Assembly: GCA_019787685.1 (NCBI GenBank)
Contig: JAHNUO010000001.1
Coordinates: 1,240,001-1,304,000 of the forward strand
Length of the DNA stretch: 64,000 nucleotides
DNA from: Chiua virens
Lineage: Eukaryota > Basidiomycota > Agaricomycetes > Boletales > Boletaceae
Direction of reading: 5' to 3'
Both the position numbers and the translations under genes were made by a program. This document shows positions 21,152 to 30,819 of this stretch, in pieces. Each line of letters opens with the position of its first letter. Position 1 is the first letter of the stretch. Below the pieces are notes generated by a model that worked only from the letters and a program-made list of their open reading frames with translations, was not told where the DNA came from and did no database searches.

Positions 21152-22960
21152 GATTCACTCCTACATGATTTCACTTGATATCATGTTTGATGCCCTCAAT
21201 TGCTGTGGAGTTCAGCCCATGCACCATACAAAGTTATTGACACACATTTTATTGTGAGATTGATTGAGTTCATTGAGATTGACACACTGATGTGAGCAAG
21301 TGTGTCAATAACTTTGTATGGCGCATGGGCTAAACTCCACAGCAATCGAGGGCATTGAACACAATATCAAGTGAAATCATGTAGGAGTGAATCTGAGTTG
21401 GTGTTCACATTGTATGTATAAGTGCAGTATCTATTAATGCTCCATATGTTAGGTGTGTGCCAGAAAGCCAATATTGTGCGCTAACTTGATCCAGCCTTGG
21501 GGGAACTTGTCCAAGATTTTTACAAGATTCCCCTTATCAAAAGTCATGAGAAAATGGTGAGTCTTCCTGCCAGCCAAGAGCCTGTCCAAACCAGAAGGGT
21601 GAATGCCCAACTACTCTACCACAAAGTTGCCTACTTGCTCCATCCTTCAAAGACTATAAACATTCTGGGCTCCAAACTAATGTATGTGATCAAAGGCCGT
21701 CACAAAGACAAGCCAAAGACAAATATTAGCTTGGGCCAGAAAACAACCAGCCTGACTGGTGACATGAGCAAACACCTGGGAGCCATACTACATAGCATCT
21801 TCCTCAAACACTTCTTTCAATATCTCTTCCACTACCTGTATTAATGTTGGCATTAGCACATCATCACTTGAACTGCCCTTGATACTTGCAAAGATCCCCA
21901 TATCCTCATTCTTGTAGCATTTGCATTTCTGCTTCTTTAGAGTAGAGACAGCATGCCTTGTGATAGACATGGTAGGAGTAACTGGAGTGACCAACATTGA
22001 AGAGATTATGGTAGAGAATGTTTGAGAGAGTGTATGGGGGCAGAAAAAATACATTTTCTAGCAAAGGTCCACTTTAAATAACTTTGCTAGGCAGCAGTGT
22101 TTGCTGTTATCACTAGCCCTGAACAGACTTTATCCATTTGCCTCAACTCAAACAAAAACTATCATTCTATAAACTTGTAAAAGGAAAGAAAACTTATTCC
22201 AAAAGGAGAGTAAAATATTTTTCATGTTATTACATGCATAGGGCCATTCATTTTGAGGTAGAGCTAAGTTTGCTTAGTCACACTACCAATGTCTGGGTGC
22301 AAACATTTTTGCAATTTAACCTGCACAGTTTTGATAGCAAGCTGTCAGCCTTTTGCCAATAGTATACCACTGCCTTTCAGCTCCATCTTGTAAAGTTTTA
22401 GCAACACAAAAATTATGTCTTCCCTGAGCATGTAAGCCATGACAAGGCACAACACATGCTCTAGACATCTTGTCAATCACTTTGATCTCAGGAAACCAAA
22501 GGAGTAAGTCATCAATGCCCACTTGGCTTGTTCTCTAACCTGGAATATGTAGACATTACCCTCACAGAAGTGGGGTAACATAAGGTGCACACTAAAACAA
22601 TCTAGAACAAATGCTGGACTCTGTATTGATGACAGTGTTTGTGAGAGGTGAATGTCCAACAAGTAAGGCAAAAACTCCAAGGTAAACTTTGTTAGAGTTC
22701 CTTGGTCTCAATTCATGGGGTTTATATACTACATGGATGTCAGAGTTCTAATCTAAGTGTGAACTACATAAATAAGCATAATGTATCCTATTGGATGATA
22801 AGGTATGAATAGATATGAGTCATAGATAAGGAACATGAGGTGCACAGGTATCTGGTGGTGATGTGACATGTGTTATGTGCATGTTTTAATAGATAATGCA
22901 CTGCTTTATGAGTCAGTGATAAGGGATATGAATATGGAAGCATATTGTGTGATAACACAT
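21152..22960 (-). repeat. Centre and right arm of the large palindrome, with decayed unknown gene
   Basis: 21157-21245 and 21301-21400 are inverted copies of each other around a loop of about 55 bp. From there the right arm mirrors 11920-13508 to about 22960. Mirrored frames lie on the minus strand: QVGIDDLLLWFPEIKVIDKM (about 22520), an 88-codon frame at 21788-22054, and a further decayed stretch toward 21500 (GNLVKILDKFPQGWI). The arms differ at about 9 of 88 residues in that frame, so they have aged separately. Not recognised. Confidence 0.8.
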
Positions 22961-23081
22961 ATGATGTGTGTGGCATAAGCGATACATGAGATAACAATGC
23001 ATTTGTAGCATGTTTGATATAATAGATAAGAGTGACATCATGTGAATACACATGTTGTGAATGAGTCATGATGAATCATAA

Positions 23082-23151
23082 GGCTCTGAACGGGAATGAA
23101 TATTTCCCATGATTTTTGAATGACAGTGATTGTACAAATTTGTTCTTGTGG
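23082..23151 (+). repeat. Harbinger left terminal inverted repeat
   Basis: About 70 bp, preceded by TAA; pairs with 37663-37732. Confidence 0.9.
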
Positions 23152-23258
23152 GTATGAAGGGTGGGCAGTTGAGTCGGAGCTTGATGAAGATAAGCGAGTA
23201 CAAAGGCTTCATACTCGGCTAGCTCAATTACTAATCACAGTTGACTCCCAAGCTACCC

Positions 23259-24698
23259 ATGGCCCTCAGCAGTGTTGAGGCCCACAGGGCCATTGCCCAA
23301 GACATTCTGGTCGTCATTGAGACACTTCTCATCTCACTTGTTGATATCTCCTCAGCCTCTTTGCCCTGTAAGCTCCCAATTCCTTATCATACATCAGCCC
23401 TCACTGGACATGCTTGGGTCAATGAACTCATTACTGGTCATCGTGATCGCATCCGTTGTGAGCTTGGAGTGGGGAAGGAACTCTTCCTTCAGTTGGTATC
23501 TGAGCTCCGAGCCCAAGGTCTTTGTGATTCAAGGCATGTCACCCTAGAAGAGCAAACAGCCATTACCCTTTATATGTCTGTTACTGGCCTCTCTGTTCAT
23601 CATGTCGGTGAGCGCTTTCAACGCTCAAACAATACGATCACAGTGTAAGTGTCTCTGCTTCATTCTTGTGCTGATCTGATTATATGATAGGTACTTCAAA
23701 TGAATCATTGAGGCCCTCTCTAGCCATCCATTCTATACCACCTATGTCTCATTTCCATTGGGTGGTGACACTCCCTCAAAGATCCTTCAAAACCCAAAAT
23801 TTTACCCATACTTTTGCAATGCAATTGGGGCAATCGACGGCAGTCATCTCCCTGTCAGGCCACATTCCCATGCTTGTTCCAACTTTCGAAATCGCAAAGG
23901 CTTCCTCTCGCAGAACGGTCTCTTTGTCTGCGACTTTGACCTCAATTTTACCTACATGCTACTGGGGTGGAAGGGATCAGCAACTGATGCCCATGTTTAT
24001 GAATATGCAATAACATCTGATCTCGAAATCAGACAGGGGAAATTCCTTCTCACAGACACAGGGTACCCCCTCACTCCGCAATTACTTGTGCCTTATCATG
24101 GAGTGTGCTATCACCTTGCAGAGTGGGGTTGTGCAGGTGTATGGTAAGTCAGCTATATCAGATATCCGAGTTGACTACTATATTTATACTAACACTTCTA
24201 ACTAGCCCATCAAATAAAGAAGAGTTATTCAACTTGTGGCATGCATCTGCCAGAAATGTCATTGAACGGATTTTTGGAGTTGTCAAGTGGCGCTTCCGGA
24301 TCCTGCACCTCTCAACAGAATATTCAATTGATTTCCAAGTGAGGATCCCTGCTGCTCTCTGTGCACTCCACAATTTCATCTGTTTCCATGATCTTGGCAA
24401 GCATGGTCCTGAAGACTTGGACCCATCGGGCTCAGATGACTCAGATGATGAGGAGAATGAGCCTAATGGAAATATGGGGCAAGACAGGCAGGCACTCCCA
24501 GGCACTCCCATCACTGCCACCAATCACAACACAGGGATGGCCGATGAGGGTATGACAGCTAGGCAGATGTGTGATGCCATTGCCCAGGCAATGTGGGAAG
24601 AGTATCAACATATTTTGGCACAGCGTAGTAATCAGGATGCTGAGGATGTTGGAAGTGATGTCAATAGTGATCTTGCAGATGAGCTTGAAGTTTTGTAG
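23259..24698 (+). pseudogene. Harbinger transposase (DDE_Tnp_4), nearly intact
   Basis: ATG 23259 (MALSSVEAHRAIAQDIL). Two introns are apparent (about 23646-23690 and 24148-24206). After the first intron, YFK is followed by TGA and then IIEALSSHPFY, an in-frame stop that looks like a CGA to TGA change. Catalytic residues are all present: D in GAIDGSHLPV, D in LTDTGYPL and E in ARNVIERIFGVVKWRF. An acidic tail (DSDDEENEPNG) and C-terminal DVNSDLADELEVL follow. In this superfamily the transposase needs a Myb/SANT partner for nuclear import and DNA binding. With a single stop it is one base from open; a different splice choice might avoid it, which I could not settle. Confidence 0.88.
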
Positions 24699-24728
24699 TG
24701 CACGGTGAAGAAATAAAAAATGGGCTGG

Positions 24729-25593
24729 TGTGACAGGAACAGGGTTAGTAGAACTGTCAGATAGAAAGAAAAGGGATGGGCGCGAGTATGACTCGTCCCA
24801 AGGGGTTCTGAGGTTGGAGACGAAGTGTCAAGGCGTTGACAGGAGCTTTGAAAGCAATCCGGACGCGTTCCCGGGTGAAACCGTACGAAGGTCGACAAAA
24901 CCGGCCGAAACGCGGACAGTCGGATAGTTTGGCAACAAGGCAGAGACTCGAGCACAACGGTGATCGAGTACAAGTAAGGTTGGATAGAAAAGATAGTTAA
25001 ACGGGCGAGGCGACTTAGAACGTGAGAGGAAAACGGGGATCGAAAAAAGATCCCATTTTTATTTACGAACACAAATTTTATAGTCTCAGGTATTCCCTGG
25101 GACTTTTACAGCGGATAAAGTATCAAATAAATAAGGGAAGCATACGTATACGGAGCCGACTCTCATGGAGATCGACCCGTGAAAAGGAAAACAATGTTCT
25201 GTCAAGATGGGATAAGGTTTGATCCATGAATCAATGGACTACCTTTAAAATGTCGTACGACCCGACTATCTGTTCCTTATAACCAATCGGATACGTGTTG
25301 ATAACACGGAACCGTCTAAAAAAAATCTAAGAAGGTACGAAATAAAATAGAAATTGGACAAAAAGAGAGTTGATTAGTGTACGTCGTGCGATCCCGATCA
25401 AGCAACCCGATTCGGTCACCTCACGCGAAAACGTGTAGGAACGAAGAACAAAACATACAAATATGGGTTGGATTCACTTGGATGGACACGGGACCACGAC
25501 GGGCAGGTAGGACAATCGATATGGGCAATCCGGGCATCCTGTAAACAAGCGGGAACACGGTTTTATCACCTCAAGGGGTCATTGACTCCTACA
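24729..25593. repeat. LTR-like direct repeat, copy 1
   Basis: Begins TGTGACAGGAACAGGG and ends GACTCCTACA (TG...CA). Repeated directly at 25779-26923 with many point differences. Only 185 bp lie between the copies, with no coding sequence, so the pair looks like a TRIM-type miniature LTR element or a recombined remnant. No target duplication was found. The bases just before both copies are alike (AAAA-x-GGGCTGG), so the true 5' border may lie a little further left. Confidence 0.55.
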
Positions 25594-25778
25594 GCAGTAG
25601 TACTCTGGCAATTTGATTTGATTCAGTTCACACTATGCAAATTTCAAACGGTACAAAGAACATTGTTGTAGTACAGTACAGCAAACAGTACATCTTACTC
25701 AAGCCCAGACGACACAGAAAGCTTAGCGGCAAGCTTCTTCACGTACATAACACATTGAAGAACTATAAAACGGGCTGG

Positions 25779-26923
25779 TGTGACAGGACCACATCAGTGG
25801 AACAGCCTTCACACTGTTGAAAGTTTGGGCTTGCCACACAAGTAAATCAATGTCTAGGCTCACAAAAACTATCTCAATTGGCTTCATTTGATGGAAATTT
25901 TACCTTGTGAAATTTTGAGAAGAAGTTTAGAGGCAGGATTTTTTTTCGAAAATCTGTCCAGTTCTAGACAGTTGGGAACCTTTCTGTCGAAAACTGTCCA
26001 GAGCTGTCCAGCACTGTCCAGATAATGGTTGGTTTGCTGATGCAGGATTAGTGGAATGGTCAGATAGAAAGAAAGGGGATGGGTGCAAGTATGACTCGTC
26101 CCAAGGGGTTCTAAGGTTGAAGATGAAGTGTCAAGGCATTGACAAGAGCTTTGAAAGCAATCCGGACGCGTTCCTGGGTGAAACCATATGAGGATCGACA
26201 AAACCGGCCAAAACACAGACAGTCAGATAGTTCGGTGACAAGGCAGAGACTCGAGCACAACGGTGATCGAGTACGAGTAAGGATGGATAGAAAAGATAGT
26301 TAAGTGGATGAGGCGACTTAGAATGCGAGAGAAACGGGGATCGAAAGATGAATTTTTTTTTTTACGAACACAAATTTTATAGTCTCAGGTATTCCCGGGA
26401 CTTTTACAGCGGATAAAGTATCAAATAAATAAGGAAAGCATATGTATATGGAGCCGTCTCTTTTGGAGATCAACCTGTGAAAAGGAAAACAATGTTCTGT
26501 CAAGGTGGGATAAGGTTTGATCCGTGAATCAATGGACTACCTTTAAAACGTCATACAACCCGACTATCCGTACCTTATAACCAATCGGATACGTGTCGAT
26601 AACACAGAACCGTCTGAAAAGAATCTAAGAAGGTACAGAATAAAATGGAAATTGGGCAAAAGAGAGTTGATTAGTGTGTGTCGTGTGATCCTGATCGAGC
26701 AACTTGTCGCCCCACCTTTCTTCTTATCGCCTATTATTTCCTTTTTCTACAGCGCGAAAACGTGTAGGAACGAAAAACAAAACATACGAATATGGGTTGG
26801 ATCCACTTGGATGGACACGGGACCATGACGGACGGGTAGGACAATCGATGTGGGCAGTCCGGGCATCCTGTAAACAAAGCGGGAATACGGGTTTATCACG
26901 TCAAGGGGCCATTGACTCCTACA
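25779..26923. repeat. LTR-like direct repeat, copy 2
   Basis: Second copy of the 0.87-kb repeat, lengthened by the 251-bp small element at 25792-26042. Ends CATTGACTCCTACA like copy 1. Confidence 0.55.
25792..26042. mobile_element. 251-bp small non-autonomous element, copy A
   Basis: CATCAGTGGAACAGCC...GGTTTGCTGATG with 6-bp inverted ends CATCAG/CTGATG. Identical over its whole length to copy B at 33276-33526. Removing it plus one CA restores the length and phase of LTR-like copy 1, implying a 2-bp duplication (CA). Internally carries near-tandem CTGTCCAG motifs. Non-coding. Superfamily unknown. Confidence 0.8.
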
Positions 26924-27951
26924 ACGTTCAGCAGATTTGAGACTTAAAAAAAACTGTGCCTTGGTCTCATGCTCTGTAAAGTGCTCCCCAACGACAACAA
27001 CCTACTCTGCTGGCAATGCTGGCTCAAGATGATATAATTGCTGGGTTGCCTCACCAATCACAGAGAGCTTGTCTCGAAATGAAGTTCAGACGGCATCAGT
27101 AAGGTTGGTGATCGAATTCATCACCATGTTGATTGATGGCAAGTCCAGTGTCTTGTTTGAGTTGTTGTCTCTGGCCAAGACAGAGACATGACTCCGCTTG
27201 GAGCCCCTGGGCATGGTGGAAGGTGGGTTGGTGGAGAGCACAGAATTGGAAGCAGGTACGGGCCCAGGGGAAAAAAGCAGTGAAGGGGAGGTAGTGACGT
27301 CAGGGGAGACTGTGGAAAGAGGGCGTTTGTTTCTTGTGGAGGTAGCAGACGGCGCAGCAGAATGGGTGAAAGACATGGGAGGTGCCAGTGATGCCGGAAC
27401 AGAAATATCCATGGCATCAGAGGGATTGGATGGCATTGGAATTGCTGTACTGCCAGCAGTAGCTTGCATAAGTGGGGCCACACTGTGGGCACCTGTTAAG
27501 ACCGGGTCTACTCGGGGTATTAACTCCGGAACTCCGGAATTATTCTTGCGGAGGGACTTGGCTTCACTGTGTGTGGTGCGCCCTTGTCACAAGTCTGTCC
27601 TTTATTTCAGAGAACGGAGAACGGAGGTCGGAGGTGAGACTTAACACCAAAGTGAAGTTGAGCAAAGGTAAGACCATTGAGGTCTTATGGAGTTCGGAGG
27701 GAATAGAAGGTAAAACTAATATTCAGACTGAGGGTACAAAGTCAGAGTACTACAGTTTATATACTCAGAGTAGAATGGAGATTAGTAACGGGGTTGGTAA
27801 GAAAATGAGTAAGATGGAAATCGGGAAAGTATGTAACCGGAGTAGAGCCAGGTATGTACAGAGGCCGGAGCTGTGCTGTTAAGCGAGACACAGGTTATTA
27901 CTAATGTAACACTAGTATGAAAAGAGACAAGAGGAAATCGAGAAGGTTCTA

Positions 27952-29541
27952 AGTGAGCAACAAAACTATTGCAATGTTTGACCCTAATGTGGTGTGCACA
28001 GTGCACTGCAACCACTCGTGGGAATTTCACTTAGCTTTGGTGAGACCAAATAAAGTACAAATCATTGGCTACAAATCGGCCTCTGGGTCATGTGATTTGG
28101 CCCTGTGGCTGCGAGGATATTGCCATTTTAAGTCACTCTAGTCATTGCAACAGTTTTGTTGCTGATATCATGGGTATGGTAATTAGTATGAAGTGTACCC
28201 TCCTTTGGCCTTGATAACCTCCTGAACCCTCCTGGGCATACTCTCAATCAACCTTTGACACTCCTCTGCCCCAATCTTGTACCACTCTGCTTGAATCCTC
28301 TCTCAAAGTTCCAATATCCCCTTGGGTGGCTCAGGATACTCTGCTAGCCTTCTTTTGAGGATGAACCATAGATGTTCTATGGGATTAAGATCTGGGGACT
28401 GAGCAGGCCATACCATGACCTCAAATCCATGCTCCTCAAACCACTCCTTGGCCTTCCTACTGGTATGTTTGGGATCATTATCTTGTTGAAAGATAATGTC
28501 CTCTGGAGAAAATCCAAAATCCACCAGGGTTTGTTGGAGATCATCCTCTAAAATCTGCACATAGAGGTTAGCATCCATCTTACCATCAATCTTGCAAGCC
28601 ATTCCAACCCCTTCCCAACTCATACAACCCCATATCATCACTGAACCTCCCCCAAACTTGACTGTACCCTGTACAATCCTATCACTAAGGCCCTCTCCTG
28701 CCTTTTTCCAAGCCCATTTCCTGCCATCTGACCCAATACAATTGATTTTGGTCTCATCTGACCATATGACATGCTTCCAATCATCCACAGTCCAATCCTG
28801 GTGGCTTATAGCAAAATCCAATCTTTCTCTCCTATGACGCTTGGAAAGAAGAGGTCGTTTTTGCTTTACTACAGCCTTCATACAAGCCTTTTTCAGGTGA
28901 TGACGAATGGTTTGTGAGGATATGGGATGGTTCTTGACATCCTGAAGAGTCTTGGTGATCTGGACAGCATTTTCAGCCTTTCCAGTACCAAGAAGTTGAA
29001 TGGCATGGTGCATATCAGTGGGGGAAATGATGGATGGATGACCACCAGAGGCTTTGGGAAGGTCAGGACAGTGTTTGGCACGAATACGACTGATGGTGGA
29101 GTGGTTGAACCCAGTAGAAGCAGAGATTTGGTGGGTTGATTGACCCAATTCCAAGAAAGTAATGATCTGGTGGGTTTGATTAATGGACAGAGATTTCATG
29201 ATGAAAGAAGTGGTAAAAGTGATGATGTTTGGCTGTGTTTACATCATGTTGAACTGTTTATGCATCACATGACCCATTGCTGACATAATATTTCATTGCA
29301 ACAGGTGGTTTCTGCATTTACATAGCTCAGCAACAAAACTGTTGCAATGACTAGAGTGACTTAAAATGGCAATATCCTCGCAGCCACAGGGCCAAATCAC
29401 ATGACCCAGAGGCCGATTTGTAGCCAATGATTTGTACTTTATTTGGTCTCACCAAAGCTAAGTGAAATTCCCACGAGTGGTTGCAGTGCACTGTGCACAC
29501 CACATTAGGGTCAAACATTGCAACAGTTTTGTTGCTCACTG
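27952..29541 (-). mobile_element. Tc1/mariner element copy B inside Gypsy-2 LTR
   Basis: 1590 bp with TIRs of 213-214 bp (27952-28164, 29328-29541), flanked by TA (27950-27951, 29542-29543). The paralogous LTR shows the empty site GGTTCTAAGTGAAG, which fixes borders and TA duplication exactly; the left end has lost the terminal C. Same family as copy A. Confidence 0.97.
28183..29199 (-). pseudogene. Tc1 transposase (DD34E), copy B, one late stop
   Basis: ATG 29199; 298 codons open to a TGA at 28303-28305, where copy A has tryptophan (LWERIQ versus L-stop-ERIQ). The frame then continues to the natural end GGYTSY at 28183. Seen: paired HTH domain at the N-terminus (LGQSTHQISASTGFNHSTIS; RRERLDFAISHQDW); catalytic D in IWSDETKIN, D in QQDNDPKHTS, E in PDLNPIEHLW with 34 residues between the last two. 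All catalytic residues precede the stop, so a protein lacking about 40 C-terminal residues could be made; activity is unknown. Confidence 0.92.
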
Positions 29542-29821
29542 TAAGTGAAGTCCGGAGATCAGGAGTTGTGTCCGGAGAGAGATCGTACTGGAGTTATGAA
29601 GGAGTACAACCAGAGAGCTCGGAGTTGGATCGATGAGATATTCAGGATATGACAGTTCCCCCCTTTAGGCCTGAACCCCTGAAGGCCATAAGCGAGAAAC
29701 AATAGCTGTCAAAGCAAAGCAAGGTCAAAGCAGATTTGCGGACTTCAATTTCGGACTCAGATGCAGAGTCCCTCATATAAATTCGGGGCATGCCTTTGCT
29801 CCTTAACTTCCAACCTCTACC

Positions 29822-30784
29822 ATGTCCGATATCGACAACGTCAAACAATGGAGTGACGAGCGTCTCAAGGAGGCCGACGACGACAGTGATGAGCTGTTTG
29901 AGGCGAAGGCGTCCAAGTGGCGTCGACACGCAAAAGCGCGGAAGGAGGAGGAGCAACGGAGGAAAGCGGAGGAGGCGAGACAGAAGGCGGAGGAGGCGAA
30001 GCGGAAGGCGGAGGAGGTGAAGCGGAAGGCGGAGGAGGCGAAGTGGAAGGCGGAGGAGGTGCAGAAGGTCGCGGAGGAGAAGCGCCTCAAGGAGGCTGAG
30101 GAGGCAGCCAAGAAGAGGGTGAGTAATAGTTGAGTCCGAGTAGCACGGAGCTGACGGGGTTGACAGGCCGAGGAGATCCGAGCAGAGCAAAGCGCTCCGA
30201 AGGATAAGGACAAGGGGAAGGAGAAAGAGAGGGAGCCGTGCACAAGATGCATAACAGCGGGAATCGAGTGCGTTCCCAGAGAAGGGAAGAAGGGTCGGTC
30301 CTGCGAGGCTTGCCAGAAGGGTAAGCTGAAGTGCGAACTTCCAGGAGAGGAGCAACTGGAGAAGAGATGGAGGAAACACACGGACGACAAGGAGGGGCCG
30401 AGGAAGAAGAAGACGAGGTCAGCATCAGTGGAGGTGGTGGAGGCGGGGCCAAGCAGGGACCAGAGCTGCGGAGAGTGTGCCAGGAACTCGGAAATGGTAG
30501 CAGTCTGGAAGGAGATCGCTACCACCTTCAAGTTGCACATCAAGCGGCTGGACCGCTTGACGGCGCAGGTGGAAAGGATGGCAGACTGGACGGAGGAGCT
30601 GGCCCATCTGAAGGGAGAGGAGTTGCATGGGGAGTGGTTGCTGGAGCCGGAGTCAGAGGAAGAGGATACTGACGCGATGGTCGGAGTGGAATCGGAGGTA
30701 GCGGAGTTGGGGCAAGAGCAGCAGGAGTTACACGACGAAGAGGACATAGATAGACTTAGGGAGGATCTGGCTAAGGGCAAGTAG
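29822..30784 (+). CDS. Gypsy-2 accessory protein: coiled coil plus Zn2Cys6-like cysteine cluster
   Basis: Runs opposite to gag-pol, from 168 bp inside the 3' LTR toward the pol 3' end (tail-to-tail gap about 35 bp). ATG 29822; exon 1 has 99 codons, intron 30119-30166 (GTGAGT...TTGACAG, 48 nt), exon 2 reaches TAG 30782-30784, total 304 residues. Residues about 40-110 are a charged coiled coil with repeated (R/K)KAEE(A/V)K units. Cysteines 124, 127, 134, 145, 148 and 155 give CX2CX6CX10CX2CX6C, within the fungal Zn2Cys6 consensus, and are surrounded by Lys/Arg (REGKKGRS, QKGKLK). Then RKKKTR, a further CGEC pair, a second helical segment (WKEIATTFKLHIKRLDRLTA) and an acidic C-terminus. No stop or frameshift. 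Could bind DNA or element nucleic acid; this is inference. A captured host gene is also possible. Confidence 0.82.
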
Positions 30785-30819
30785 ATAGAAAAATGTTGTT
30801 TAATAAGATTTGTTCATCG

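Larger units (their letters stand above)
27494..29654 (-). repeat. Gypsy-2 LTR (3' in element orientation) carrying Tc1-B
   Basis: LTR halves 27494-27951 and 29542-29654 joined across the Tc1 insertion. The equivalent uninterrupted site is 36698-36699 in the other LTR. Confidence 0.95.

Noticed and set aside
29642..30780. Long minus-strand frames opposite the accessory gene (Leu/Ser-rich, up to 325 codons)
   Set aside because: Shadow of the KAEE-rich coiled coil on the other strand; no start context or domain, and it would interrupt the pol-to-LTR order.
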